Part shown: piece after piece, positions 10,701-25,758 of the stretch | Layout of the letters: every line of letters starts with the position of its first letter | Position numbering within the stretch: position 1 is the first letter of the stretch | DNA from: Argentina anserina | Lineage: Eukaryota; Streptophyta; Magnoliopsida; Rosales; Rosaceae | DNA: 64,000 nt | Direction of reading: 5' to 3' | Assembly: GCF_933775445.1 (NCBI RefSeq) | Contig: NC_065878.1 | Coordinates: 3,432,001 to 3,496,000, forward strand | The notes under the pieces: model-generated | What the model was told of the DNA's origin: nothing | Seen by the model: only the letters and a program-made list of their open reading frames with translations | Databases searched by the model: none | Translations under genes and position numbers: made by a program

Positions 10701-11796
10701 GGAAAAAGGATGAATGGATTTGTCAAATTAATTTAACTTAATTTGTCATAGTGAAAAGGTTAATTTAACATATTGAAAAAGGCTTATATATTCACGCGGT
10801 AGATCGTCATGAGTACTTGATGACACAACTTTACTTCCCCCAATTTTCATTTCGGGATGGAATAGAAGGATCACCAAAATTTCGTTTCGGCTGGAAAAGG
10901 AGGATCACCAAATTTGCAGCTACAAGTTTGGGAAAATTTTAGTACACGTACATGGATGCACGTCATGCATCTAAAATCTTGAGTGACCGGAATCAGAAAA
11001 ACAATATAAATTGTTAACCACAGGATTTAGATGCATAGCATGCATTAATATATTAGACAAACCCACAAATTTAAGGGTGAAATAAATTAAAGGGAGGATA
11101 TTTAAGAAAGGCCATTGGGTCAAATTCTTTTTGATAATTAAACTTGCATACACTTCCTCCAAAGCCTTAACATGCTTGCTTAATAACTGACGCTATTTAA
11201 ACAGAAATGAATTTATTAATTGAAAAGAAAAATCTTCTAATTAGAGTTGACTGTTGCTATTATGTATTTTGAAACCTCAAGACACCACTAATAATCACTT
11301 GCATGAATATATATCATTCATAGATAGCTCAATTTTAACCCAACTCTCAACTGCTATCTCACACCTGCAATTAAGGACATAATATTCTTCTTCTTCTTTT
11401 TTTGTTAGAAGGACATAACATTCTTCGATTCACAGAATAAAAATTTTCTGAATCTCGAAATATAGGGGGATTTAGATATAGACCCAAAAATGTATACCTG
11501 ATTAAGATTACACCAATCTCTTAGATTTACATCCAAACTTATTTATGAGGTTAATTATTTATTAAATAATATATCATACTTACATAATCAAACCTTATGT
11601 TGTAGATATTTGCTAAACATACCACTCAACTAGTACAAAATCCATATCCATGATTCAGCTTGATTGAAGCTTATTTGTTTAGAAACTCATTCATTAATCA
11701 ATTGATATAAAATTGGGTCCGATTGTAGTATCTAATATTGATGCATCTCATCCATGATCAGAGCAATATAAATCAATATGAGGAGATTTGGAGGTT
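6990..11796. other. Long intergenic region with one GA microsatellite
   Basis: About 4.8 kb without a supportable gene. A (GA)n run lies at 7736-7780. Short A-rich runs and frames below 90 codons occur without recognisable domains, splice structure or codon bias. No transposon termini were recognised apart from the element that starts at 11797. Confidence 0.55.
7736..7780. repeat. (GA)n microsatellite
   Basis: An uninterrupted GA dinucleotide run of about 45 bp. Confidence 0.95.
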
Positions 11797-12375
11797 TTCA
11801 ATTTTGATCTTATTTTTAGGGGTATTTTCAATTTTGATCTTATTTTTAGGGGTATTTTCTTCATTCTAGCCCTAAACTCATTAAATTCACATTTTCTTTA
11901 TTTCGTCTTATAATTGTGGCCTCAATGGAGATAATTAAATTGATATATCTACTCCACTTAGCATCTACTTCGCATATATCAAAAATAATTTTTTTTCTTG
12001 ATATACTTATTATATCCTAATTATTTTTTGCAAAAGAAATAAATTGTCTTTATGCAATTGTAATTTTTTTATTAAAATATATTTTTAAATTATTTATAAT
12101 TAAAATTAATTTAGATTGATAGCTACATTATGAAAAATTATAGACGTAAATCATCTCAGATACTAAGTGGATGATTTATCAAATTTTTAGTGATAATTTA
12201 GAGGCAATTTGAAGGTATTATGAAAAAAATGAAGTAAAGTAGAGATAAGATGACGGAAATAACCCTGAAAATATGGTCAAAAATTGACATAAGTACCAAA
12301 ATGGCCTAAATTTGAGAATTTTAGGTACCAAATTGTTCGTTTTCATACATCAGGTACCATATGAGGAATTTACCC
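11797..12375. mobile_element. Mutator-like MITE, truncated copy
   Basis: This segment is the reverse-complement relative of the complete element at 16658-17350. Long shared stretches include GAGATAATTAAATTGATATATC, the region around GCATCTACTTCGCATATATC, and the right end GGAATTTACCC. The outer part of the left arm is missing. A ~32-bp arm segment (TTTTCAATTTTGATCTTATT and following) is present twice in tandem at 11797-11860. No coding capacity. Confidence 0.8.
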
Positions 12376-12812
12376 TATATATATATATTATTTTTTATTG
12401 ATGTAAATTGATCAGTTTATTAAAGAGTGATTTGCATTGCATTGTCGACACAACTTCTACTTCTTATTTTTCAGTATGTATTACTTTGGACCTAATCGTT
12501 AGGTATAAAAAAAAATTATTCGTATTTTGGTCTGGATTTGTGGTGTGTCTTCTTAGCCATATGTATGTCTCCTATTTATATTCTGGTGAATAGGTATGTA
12601 TGGTGTGCTTTAGATTGAATCCTATTTATCAAGTTGGTATTACCTATGAATTCGAATATTTTACCTTTTGTGGTAGGATGCTAGGTCTATTTGATAGGTA
12701 ATTTATGCACTTGTAGTGGTATATTTCTTGCGGAATAGGTAATGCATGTGTATCAGGTTGTTATTAGAATGAGTTCATCTCATATAGATGGGGGTGTGTG
12801 GTTTTCGTCCTG

Positions 12813-12985
12813 CTCTATAAGAAGGATATACATGTGAGATGAAATGTGTCTAATATTTATACATGTTGGCTCTATAGGAAGGATATACATGTGAGGTGAA
12901 AATGTGTCAAATGTTTATACAAGTTGGCTCTATAGGAAGGATATACATGTAAGGTATGAAATGTGTCCACTATTTATACTTGTTG
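12813..12985. repeat. Three tandem copies of a ~57-bp unit
   Basis: Units begin at about 12813, 12870 and 12928 with CTCTATAGGAAGGATATACATG and continue with AAATGTGTC and a TTTATAC stretch. They are imperfect direct repeats and non-coding. Confidence 0.85.
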
Positions 12986-15900
12986 TTGAGAAGTGTGCAT
13001 CTCGTGTTTATTCTTGTGGTAAGTATTTATTACAATTATCAAATGTAGACATTACATGAACATTATCAGTGATGATAGAGAACTAACAAGGTTTTATGAA
13101 AAGTTTAGGATATTACTTAACTCACCTGCCACAAACACATTTTCTATTATAGAAGATGAATATATTTGGACAAAATATCCTAGAATATAAACCCAAAATA
13201 TAATTTCATATATATCTTATTAAGATTATTTGTCAACATTTGATGATAAAAAAACAAAATCTAACATACCTAAGGTAAAGGAAAAAGTTATATACGATTT
13301 TCTCTAGTAAGAATATATTGAATAACATGATTTAATAGCCTTCGAGGTGGAGAAAAATAGGACTTTCAATTGCATTAATTAAGACAAATAAAAGTTACAT
13401 TTTTCATTCATTTGACTATTCCTTTATATAAAATTTTCTCTATTAATTCAGCAAATTAACACAAAAATTATGCATACATTAATGTTTGATATAAAATTAA
13501 ATTATTGCATCTCATAAATTATGATAGCTATATTTATGCATTTATTTTTATTTTTCAACTAGAAGGGCAAAAATGTGAACCAGAACAAAAAATTGAAATA
13601 TGTTAATTATTTAAAAAACTCTATTAGGAAGGTTGCAATAAGTATTGGGTGTGAATTGAAAAAGAAATTGAGTGTGGATTTAACACAAAAGAGTGCTTGA
13701 AAAATGGGTGTATCACTAATTTTCTCCGAAAGAAATATATTAAGGAAGAGCTCATATTGTTATATATATGCATGTTTACATTGATTCATGATTCTAAATC
13801 GTTCTACGTACACAATAAAACCTAATTGACGGATGAGATTTACATTGGCCGGACATGCATATATGTAATAATATTACAGTATATATCATTTTGACCTATT
13901 TTTCCCATCTCCATGGGATGGTCCATGCATTCACCTATATACTCATCACTAGAAAAGATATGACCAGATTATCATGGCCACGTACATGGGGGATCAGAAT
14001 TTCTGGTGGTCTCACAGTGCAAGCTAACTGCACTATATGTTTCTATGATGACTACTGAATACGTTTGTGTCTGGTGTGCACCACAGACCACACCATGCAT
14101 GTACTTTCCCTTTGCAGCTGGGATCATCAAGAAACAAAAACGCCCATGCCTCAAAAGCACTATGGTCCATCGTTCCAATTTGGAAAGAAAGGCATATATT
14201 CAAGAACAGTCTACGTACATTGCTCGAGTTAGTGAGGTTCTCTTCCACCTTTGTGTAATTAAACCGAGCATGATGTATCAATGATGTATTAGATGTCGTC
14301 CCAGATATTTCATCCAACATATAAGGAAATAAGGAAATAAATTAGGTGGGATAAATTGTTATATATTAACGTACTGCATGTAAATAATTTGGTTAGGTTC
14401 AAATATCTGCAGTTGTAGTATAAGAGCTTGGTTAATTGGCTTTAGAGTTTCCGTTTACGTCAGTCATATTGAACACAATCGAGATTTGACTCAATTGAGA
14501 CCATATAGGTGTTTATCAATAATTGAAGAAACAATGTGCCTCAAAATTAAAGTAAACGAAAAAGGACTCCTAAGTGATTTATATATGCAATTTCATTGCT
14601 CAAATATATTTTTGATTAAGCGAGAAAAGGAGAAGAGATACTTTAATTAGCTAGACGAGCAGCAATAATGACCAATATTCGTGTTGTGCGCATTAGATCT
14701 AGAGAGACAATAACATGCATGTGATCAGTGGCGGAACTGTGAAGAGGCTAGAGGGGGTTGTGGTACCTGCGGCAAGTTAAAAATTTATTTTAATTATGAT
14801 ATAATTATGTGTGATTATGGTTAAATTGCTATAATTATAATATAATTGTGTATAATTAAGACATAATTGTATATAAAATAATGATAAAATTAAATTTTAT
14901 ATATGGTATAATTGTGCATGAATCAACATTTAATTAAAAATTTGGTATAAATTGGTCCCTTCGGAAATATCAGCCTCTCCAAATACTTGTTTCAAGTTGC
15001 TCGATCGAGATCTAGAGCTAAATATATCTACATTTTTCATTTTTATCTCAGTATGCAAATCCCTAACCCTTAATTAACAACCTGATTGGTTCTTAAGAAA
15101 CTACATATATAAACCTATCAGTGTTAAGGTTTTTTTGCCACATCCATGCATTTATGCAAAGGAAAATAAGCTCTCAATTTTATTTTTATTTTAAGAAACG
15201 AAAGTAAGGTCTCAACTCTCAAATTAGCTTGAGAACAAAGAGAGGATGATCGAAATCGATTATATATATGGAAAATACGCAGCAGGTATATATGACAATA
15301 TTGCTTAGTTACAATAGATAGCATCTCATGAAATACTACAGAAGTATGGAGTATTGGAGTCTATATATATGTACGGGATGCCACTAGAACTTAGCTAAGA
15401 ACACACGATATATAATAATTATACGGCCGGCTGGAGACAATTTAATTATACATCTTCTGTGATAGAATATATAATTATTAAAAATTCTCAAAAAAAAAGT
15501 ATATATAATTATTAGAGGGTGGAAAACTTGAGCAAAAGGGATTTGGCCCTCAAGATTATTGCATATGGTCACATTACATCATGTGCGACGTGTTATTAGT
15601 GATCTCCGGCGGAAGCTGTCACCGAATTTGATGAAATGGGATCATATGATTAGAAGAGGAGTTACTCATCAATACATCATGAGTTATCAAGTGTTACCGG
15701 ATGTGGGAGTGAAGTGCAAGACAATGCAGAGTCCACACTATTGATCGAATTAGAAAGTGACCTTTTATAAGGGTTGATATGTGCTAGCACTACTTGATGG
15801 AACTCGTCTCCTCAGCCATCATCGATCGAACTAATCAAGATAAGCTCCTAATCTCTTTGGTAGCTCTGGCCGTTCTGGGTTTAAGGGTTTGACAAGCCCT

Positions 15901-16657
15901 AGCTAGCTATAGGACATGAGATCATAGACAAGTTAAAGATACCATCTGATCTAGGTCGATTGATGCGAACAAACAAGTCATGAGAGGCCCCTCACCGCAC
16001 AAAAGAAAATGGGAAACAGTCTGTTCTAGCTATGCAAACAATCTCCACTAACTAATTCGACATCTACATCACTACATGTATATATTGTATCCTTTCCACT
16101 AGACATGCTACATGACTCTAATATATAGTAATACTAAATTATCCCACATTTCTCTACTCAAAGAGGATCTCTCTTTCTCTGTCGACTATTTCAATAGTGA
16201 ACAACTTTTGTAAGATCTTTGTTTTCAAGAAGTTTTTTGACACCTTATATTCTCTCTTTATAATTCTGTTAACTTCTGATTATAAGCCTAAGTTGATTTC
16301 AGAAGAAACTAATTAACCTTACCGATTACATGTCAGATACGATTGAGAAGTGTGATTATAATAATGAGTGTCTTAAGGTTAAACAAAAGTGTATCAAAAA
16401 AAAAAGAAGAACAAAGTAAAAAAAAAGAAGGTTGTGCCATTAACACCTCAAATTGCTACACATCCTCCAAGATGAGAGGGATTGAGAGCCTATCATAAAG
16501 TTAATTTGATGGCTAAATTTATAAATTCATTTTAATTCTAGTGATAGAATAATAAAAAATGGTGTGTGAATAGGGATTTAGGGGTTGTAAAAAAAAAATC
16601 ATAGTAAAAGGTGTAAAGTAACAGTCCTTTGGTAAAAAGTTTTGCGAGATAAATCAT
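12986..16657. other. Intergenic region with a MITE remnant
   Basis: No gene supported. At 14729 the sequence CAGTGGCGGAACTGTGAAG repeats the left end of the hAT MITE at 5537, but no matching right end or duplication follows, so it is a truncated copy of unknown length. The rest is AT-rich without recognisable features. Confidence 0.5.
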
Positions 16658-17350
16658 ACGGGTAAATTCCTCCTATGATACCTGATATTTGGATACTTGA
16701 ACAATTTGGTATCTGATGTATGAAAACGGACAATTTGGTACCTAAAGTTTTCAAATTTAGGCCATTTTGGTACTTATGTCAATTTTAATCATATTTTCAG
16801 GGTTATTTCCGTCATCTTATCTCTACTTTACTTCATTTTTACATAATACCTTCAAATTACCTCTAAATTATCACTAAAATTTTGATAACTCATCCACTTA
16901 GTATCTGTGATGATTTACGTATATAATTTTTCATAATGTAGCTATCAATCTAAATTGATTTTAATTTTAAATAATTTAAAATATATATTTTAATAAAAAA
17001 TTACAATTGCATAAATGAAATTTATTTTCTTTGTAAAAAATAATTAGGATACAATAAGTATATTAAGAAAAAAAATTATTTTTGATACATGCGAAGTAGA
17101 TGCTAAGTGGAGTAGATATATCAATTTAATTATCTCCAAAGAGGCCACAATTATAGAAAGAAATGAAGAACAATGTGAATTTAATGAGTTTAAGACTAAA
17201 ATAACGAAAATAACCCTTAAAATATGATTAAAATTGATACAGTTACCAAAATGGCTTACAAATAACAACTTCAGGTACCAAATTGTCCGTTTTTATACAT
17301 CGGGTACTAAATTGAGCAAGTATGCATACTTTAGGTACCGAGAATTAACC
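16658..17350. mobile_element. Mutator-like MITE with long inverted repeats next to the protease promoter
   Basis: A 693-bp element whose two ends are inverted repeats of about 170 bp. The left arm begins ACGGGTAAATTCC and carries GGACAATTTGGTACCT, TTTTGGTACTTATG and TCAGGGTTATTTCCG. The right arm carries the complements in reverse order and ends GAATTAACC. It is flanked by 8-9-bp duplications ATAAATCAT (16649-16657) and ATAAATCAA (17351-17359). Long terminal repeats with a 9-bp duplication are typical of Mutator-like elements. It is non-coding, and its right end is about 33 bp from the TATA box of the aspartyl protease gene. Confidence 0.85.
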
Positions 17351-17382
17351 ATAAATCAAGATAATTAAACAATGTGGCAAAC

Positions 17383-17392
17383 TATATATAAG
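17383..17392 (+). promoter_or_regulatory. TATA box of the aspartyl protease gene
   Basis: TATATATAAG lies 44-53 bases before the ATG at 17436. It is the only TATA-like motif at a suitable distance, and it implies a very short 5' UTR of about 20-25 nt. Confidence 0.65.
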
Positions 17393-17435
17393 CTCACTCC
17401 CACACTAATATCATCACAAACACACTTGACACGCC

Positions 17436-19501
17436 ATGGCAGCTCTCTCCTACCTCTTCTCACTCTCCCTCCTCTGCTTCTTCGTAGCTGCCCAAGCCCT
17501 CAACAACCCAGACCCCAAATGCAGTGCCACCAGTGACCACGGTTCCGACCTCAAAGTCTTCCATGTCTACAGCCCATGCTCCCCCTTCAGACCAGCACAG
17601 CCACTCTCATGGGAGGAGGACGTGCTCCAAACTCTGGCCAAGGACCAGGCAAGGCTCCAATTCTTGGCCAGTCTCGCCGGGGCTAAGAAGTCTATTGTCC
17701 CCATTGCGTCGGGACGACAGATCATTCAGAGCCCCACGTACATTGTGAGGGCCAATATCGGAACTCCTCCTCAGACTCTGCTAATGGCTGTGGACACCAG
17801 CAGTGATGCTGCTTGGGTTCCTTGCAATGGCTGCGTTGGCTGCTCTTCCAATGTCTTCAACTCTCTCAAATCCACCACCTTTAGGTCCGTTGGTTGTGGT
17901 GCTCCTCAGTGCAAGCAGGTATATTACCATTGATCTTCATTGTTTCAGCTTTTCTGTTTCAAATGGTTTAATCACTTAATGAGATCTCAACAGATCCGTT
18001 CTTTCTTAAGTACAGAGGTGAAGAACGTGACTAATCTTTATTTGGTACATTATTATGTGCACTTTGCCAATATGTAATACTAATTTGGATCATCCATTCA
18101 TGTAGATGTTTTAATAATAAGCAAATCTCTTAATGCTGATAATCTTCTATGTATCAAGTCTAAAGTAATGGGGTATCTCAATAATGTGTGCACTTATTTT
18201 AAGTACCACTAATAATATGTGTAGAGTGCTTTACTAAAATCACACCAAATAATTTAACATCATGGCACGTGGATTTTCACAGGCACCCAACCCCAGCTGC
18301 CTTGGAAGCACCTGCAGCTTCAATGTTACATATGGAGGTTCCACCATTGCATCAAACCTGTCACAAGAAACCTTCAAACTAGCCAACGATGTGGTGCCTG
18401 CCTACACCTTCGGTTGCATCCAAAAGACCACCGGCAGCTCAGTGCCGCCGCAGGGTCTTCTGGGTCTCGGCCGAGGGCCAATGTCGCTTATGTCACAGAC
18501 TCAAAACCTCTACAAATCCACATTCTCATACTGCCTCCCTGGCTACAAGTCACTCAACTTCTCTGGTTCACTGAGGCTTGGAACTGTTGGGCAGCCTATT
18601 AGAATCAAGTACACCCCATTGCTCAAGAACCCTAGGAGGTCATCACTCTATTATGTCAACCTAAATGCCATTAGGGTTGGAAGGAGAATCGTTGATATCC
18701 CCCCAGCTGCTTTGGCTTTCAATCCCACCACTGGTGCTGGGACAGTCATTGATTCTGGTAATTATTATCAAACACTCTCTGATCTAATCACTAGATTTGA
18801 ATTTTGATTAAAAAGAATGTTTTTTGAATCTAATGATTCTTGGATCTTGTTGCTCTTAATTATTTTCTCTGACATGTGACTAGACCACATGACATAATTT
18901 AGCTAGAGGGCCCTCTTAGACTTTAGATTTGGATTTTACCCTGAATACGAAATTTCCTAACTCGTAATAATTATTATGACCCCTGCCTCCTTGGATAGAT
19001 CTTTGGGTGACCTAGTTAGTAATAATCTTTAATAATTTGTGAAAGTTTCTGAAAATAATGCATTGTTCATATTGTTGTTATAGGTAACTCCTATATATCA
19101 TGTGTCAAAACACTTGCGATAAGAGTTTAATCTATGTTTCAGGCACTGTTTTCACTCGCCTAGTGACGCCCGCTTACGAGGCAGTCCGCAACGAGTTCCG
19201 AAGGAGAGTCGGCCGCAAGATACCTGTGACATCTCTAGGTGGCTTCGATACCTGCTACAGTGGCCCGATCGTCGTGCCCACGATCACTTTCATGTTCACG
19301 GGCATGAATGTGACGCTGCCCGCCGACAACGTAGTGATCCGGAGCACGGCAGGTAGCACCACATGTTTGGCCATGGCAGCGGCGCCTGATAATGTGAACT
19401 CGGTTCTGAATGTGATCGCCAACATGCAGCAGCAGAACCACAGGGTGCTCATTGATGTACCCAACTCAAGGCTCGGTGTTGCCCGTGAGCAATGCACCTA
19501 A
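17436..19501 (+). CDS. Secreted A1 aspartyl protease, AED3-like (three exons)
   Basis: Exons 17436-17918, 18283-18757 and 19143-19501 join through GT/AG introns into 438 codons. A hydrophobic signal peptide covers about residues 1-20, followed by a propeptide-like region. The mature pepsin-fold domain starts near YIVRANIGTPPQ. The first catalytic aspartate is Asp120 in VDTSSDAAWVPC. The DTSS form replaces canonical DTGS and is common in this nucellin-like plant clade. The second is Asp318 in IDSG, whose glycine codon is split by intron 2. Many cysteines (CNGCVGC, FGC, FDTCYSG, final REQC) fit the disulfide pattern of apoplastic members such as Arabidopsis AED3, linked to systemic immunity. 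It ends in the usual NSRLGVAREQCT. The frame is intact. A TATA box lies about 50 bp upstream, with a Mutator-like MITE just beyond. Substrate unknown. Confidence 0.93.
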
Positions 19502-20069
19502 ATGTTTTGTTTGGTTCGATTACTTCCCAAGTGACTCTGTTTGGTCATTGGCCCTAGTATTTAACTAGTACTTGAACGATTACTATTCTAGTAGTATTAT
19601 GCTTGGATGAATTATTGTATTGGCTTGCCACAAAGATTTGTGTTTAATGGCTATAAGAGTTAAATGATGGACTAGCAATAGTGTAAGGTCCGAACTTAAT
19701 GTGATTTGTATCGACATATATTCACGGGAGTGCCCTAGCCTTTGTGTCCTTTTTCAACTTCACGGGTTAGGATTTGCAAAAGCCTTGCACAAGAATCCTG
19801 ACTCCAAGCTTTTCGATTTAATAAATTTTAGTTTTACGTTTCATCGTTTGCTATCTATTATTAATGTTTGTGTCATCGTTTGCTATCTATTATTAATGTT
19901 TGTGTGTGCAATGCATGGCAACGAAGAACAAAAAGAAACGATACAATTACAAAACTCGGACCAAAGTAATCAAACCTGATAGACTTCATATATGTCTTTC
20001 CGATCTACAACAGCTTTTGCAATTTATTCGGTCAATTCTTTGTACACTAAGTCATTCCGGCAATTCTAC
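19502..20069. other. 3' flank of the protease gene, with a tandem duplication
   Basis: 3' UTR and downstream sequence. It contains the duplicated 32-bp unit at 19841-19904. No other gene was recognised before the MITE at 20070. Confidence 0.5.
19841..19904. repeat. Exact tandem duplication of a 32-bp unit
   Basis: The unit starting TCATCGTTTGCTATC occurs twice in a row (19841-19872 and 19873-19904) with no differences seen. It is probably a recent slippage or repair event. Confidence 0.9.
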
Positions 20070-20601
20070 TCAATGTTCTAAATATCTCGATATATTCCTG
20101 ATATATCCCTAATATTAAGAAAACACTACGATAAGTTGCTTATCGGTCTATTATATCGGTCAACCTAAAAAATCAAGTCAAATGACGATATATCGGGTCA
20201 AACTCGGTTTCACCCGATATATCGGTGTTTTTTTAAAATATTTTTTTAAAAACCACGTCTTTTTGAAAAAATAATTTAAAGAAAATGAAAGTTTCATCGA
20301 TAGCATCCGATGACGAGAGAGTTTTATGATGAATGATCACCTCTATTTTTATTAATTAATACTATTTATGTATTTTAATTGTCAAAACAATAAAAAAATT
20401 ATGAAGTTTATTTAGTACATTCATTTCTATAAGTTTTAATTTTTGAAGTTTATTTGGTACATTTTGATGTATATGTTTATAAATATATTAAATTTAATTA
20501 AAATTTAGCAAAAACGATAAATCTCATATAATCCGATATATCTCGATATATCCTTATTTTATAAAACCGATACGATGCCGATAACCGTTATTTAGACCAT
20601 A
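20070..20601. mobile_element. hAT MITE (532 bp), TATATCG-rich family, 8-bp TSD
   Basis: The ends TCAATGTTCTAAATATC and the complement of GTTATTTAGACCATA are inverted repeats. The flanks are perfect 8-bp duplications AATTCTAC (20062-20069 and 20602-20609). The interior is full of CGATATATCGG-like motifs. It has the same structure as the element at 52426-53131, in opposite orientation. A decayed remnant of the acidic coding tail seen in that copy lies near 20305-20330. Confidence 0.88.
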
Positions 20602-23197
<2,596 letters not shown>

Positions 23198-24163
23198 ATG
23201 GAGGTGAAGCTCCGAACGGCACAGTCCTTAGTCTCGAAGCTGAGCTCCGTCTCCGAACAGACCCGATCCGAAGCCCTGAAGGAGCTCCGACTCATCACCA
23301 AGCACGACGCCGACTGCCGCCCCATCGTCGCCGACGCCGGAGCCATCCCATACTTGGCCGAGACTCTCTTCGGCTCCTCCCCTGACTTCCAAGACGACGC
23401 CGCCGCCACTCTCCTCAACATCTCCATCTCCTGCCGCCACTCCCTTATTTCCACGCGCGGCCTCCTCGACGCGATCTCCCACGCGCTACGCCACCACAGC
23501 TCCCCGGGCACCTGCGCCACCGCCGTCCAGTCCGCCGCTGCTACGCTCCATAGCCTGCTCGTCGTGGACGACTACCGGCCGGTCATCGGCGCCAAGCGCG
23601 ACATTGTGTACTCGCTGATCGACATCGTCAAAAACCCCAAGTCGCCGCCGCGGTCGGTGAAGGACGCGCTCAAGGCTCTGTTCGGGATCGCTCTCTGCCA
23701 CTCCAATCGGACCTCGCTGGTGGAGCTCGGGGCGGTTCCCGCGCTTTTCACACTGGTGGTGAACGACGGCCGCCTCGGGATCGTGGAGGACGCCACGGCG
23801 GTGATTGCTCAGGTGGCAGGGTGCGAGGAGAGCGGCGACGCGTTCCGGAAGGTCGCCGGAGTTAGGGTTCTGGTGGACCTTCTTGATTTCTCGACCGGAT
23901 CGAGCTTTAGGAGCAGGGAGAATGCGGTGTCGGCGCTGCTCAATCTGGCCCGGTGCTGCGGCGAGAGGGTCGCGGCGGAGGTGAGGGAGGAGGGAATGGG
24001 GGTGGTGGATGGGATTGCTGACGTGGCGGAGAATGGGGGGCCGAAAGGGAAGAGTAAAGGAGTGGCGCTGTTGAGGGTGATTGATGGCGGGAATCAAAGC
24101 ATTTCGAGTTTATTCAGAGATCCGCGGTTTGATTCTTTACTAAGACAATCTTCCTTGAATTGA
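23198..24163 (+). CDS. ARM-repeat protein (PUB-ARM type, no U-box), intronless
   Basis: A single 321-codon exon. The protein is made almost entirely of armadillo-type helical repeats: ALKELRLITKHDADCRPIVADAGAI near residues 25-50, DDAAATLLNISI about 67-78, VKDALKALFGIALCHSN about 154-170, EDATAVIAQVAGCEESG about 197-213, and ENAVSALLNLARCCGE about 242-257. The A-L-x-N-L-A/S signatures and the G-A-I/V-P turn match the ARM half of plant U-box E3 ligases, but no U-box precedes them. Such ARM-only proteins are usually protein-interaction scaffolds; the partner is unknown. The coding region is very GC-rich compared with its AT-rich surroundings, which explains the many overlapping frames. The start is the first ATG of the frame after a C-rich leader. 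Confidence 0.9.
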   Translation: MEVKLRTAQSLVSKLSSVSEQTRSEALKELRLITKHDADCRPIVADAGAIPYLAETLFGSSPDFQDDAAATLLNISISCRHSLISTRGLLDAISHALRHHSSPGTCATAVQSAAATLHSLLVVDDYRPVIGAKRDIVYSLIDIVKNPKSPPRSVKDALKALFGIALCHSNRTSLVELGAVPALFTLVVNDGRLGIVEDATAVIAQVAGCEESGDAFRKVAGVRVLVDLLDFSTGSSFRSRENAVSALLNLARCCGERVAAEVREEGMGVVDGIADVAENGGPKGKSKGVALLRVIDGGNQSISSLFRDPRFDSLLRQSSLN

Positions 24164-25618
24164 TTCAGAATACAGGAACGTTGCTGTTCGTGTTTGTTGT
24201 TTACATGGAAATGGTTCATAATACTAATTGGAGGTAGTGCTGGTATTTGCATTGTAGAGTTTTCTATGGACCTATGCCAATGACGGGTATGTTGTAAACT
24301 TGTGATGGGTCGGGAGAATGTGTATTGACTAGGGTCTTGTTCAGAAGAACTATACGTCCGCTCTAAATTTATTAGCTTCTGTACATATGCAGTCGAACTT
24401 ATTAGGTTGTTGTATGATTATGCCATCAAATTCGATTATACTTAGGCTGTCTGGTATCAGGGTTAAAATATGAGGTGAGTGACATGTCCCAACTTCGATT
24501 CTGATATGCTCTAGGTAACCTGCTAAATGTTGCTTTACTTTGTTGGTCGATAGCAATGTCTAGACTTCTAGAGGGAAGCAAGTGTAAAGTCTATATTGAT
24601 GCCATGGATATAGTTGATAATAAGTTTCTTGTAGTCCAATTTTGTTTACAACGTCTAAGAATGTGTAGTCTAATTTTCTTTACCATTTTAATCTAAAAAA
24701 TTTGCATTCAGCATGCTAAAATAAACAAGCAAATCTACGATCAAGTACGTTATCACATCGGGATAAATTAGCCCTCAATTAATATATTGTTTTATGTATA
24801 ACCAGAGCTGGCAAGGTATTGTTATAAAACATTATTTAGCAGAATGATATACTTTTCGGATTTGTTTTCTCTCTTCCCCAGGCTGGTTTATGTTTTGCTA
24901 TTGCAATAGGATTTGTTTTTCTCTACTCTTTCAAGGGAACTAAAATGCATTTGTAATATAGATGTTATGACCCTCAAGAGGTCAGTGCATTATTTCTCGC
25001 TGGCTTGCTGCCATATTTGAGGTTCTCAAGTCGTGGAATGATATTCCAAGGTCTGTTTGGAATTGTAGTTTGGAGGTTATTCTCTGTGATTTGGAATAAC
25101 AGTCATTTTAGTCAGTTAAGTATGCCTGGAAGAAATTTGTGGAGACTATTTTGGTTATAAACTCGGCATCATAGTTAATAGCGTGTGGCTTTGTCTCTTT
25201 GGAAGTGAAATTGAATGATGGCGAATGTGAACCTGCTCCAGCTGAGTGATACCAATTCCATTTTTGTGATTTCGGAAAGTTTGGTTTTGGCAGTTGACAT
25301 GCTTTGGCATAACGATTAGACTGATTGATAATTCATGTTACCAGCATATTGTCTGTGAGGTATATAAGCAGATAACTTGAAGCCAGATGAATCTACGGGA
25401 GACGAAGTCGAAGCATTTTGATTAATTTCTCCTTTAAAGAATTGGCGTGCTTAAACTATGAAGGAACTCGTATTGTATGCACACTAAACCTCTTCACTCC
25501 GGCAATGTTTGGATTGGCTCCAGGCCTATGGTTGTACGCTTCTTACAAATCAAATCCCACCTCCCATATCTTGTTAGATGATAAGAAAGTGAGAAGAAGT
25601 TTGTGGAGGTGTAGGGTT
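24164..25618. other. 3' flank and intergenic sequence
   Basis: 3' UTR of the ARM gene followed by AT-rich sequence with no recognised gene. From about 25380 the composition changes and may already belong to the organellar insertion recognised at 25619-25903, but I could not identify the source of 25380-25618. Confidence 0.45.
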
Positions 25619-25731
25619 CCCGAGACCCGGGCCCTTGATCATGACTTCTGCTCGTTGCATACCTTGATCCACCACTGTCCGAATAGCATTTCCCGCACTC
25701 GTACCCTTGAATCCACAACTACCGGCGGAGG
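25619..25731 (-). pseudogene. rps11: Plastid rps11 fragment in nuclear DNA
   Basis: The minus strand encodes [18 protein letters not shown] followed by IKGPGLG, a highly conserved segment of plastid ribosomal protein S11. A short piece (CGFKGT) lies just before it, with about 10 residues missing between the two. Similarity stops abruptly after GPGLG. This is a nuclear insertion of plastid DNA (NUPT), not a working gene. Confidence 0.8.
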
Positions 25732-25758
25732 ACCAAGAAATTACTCGACCCCGTACAA

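Noticed and set aside
23228..24097. Long minus-strand frames opposite the ARM-repeat gene
   Set aside because: Shadows of a GC-rich real gene. The plus-strand frame has clear ARM repeats, the others have no family resemblance.
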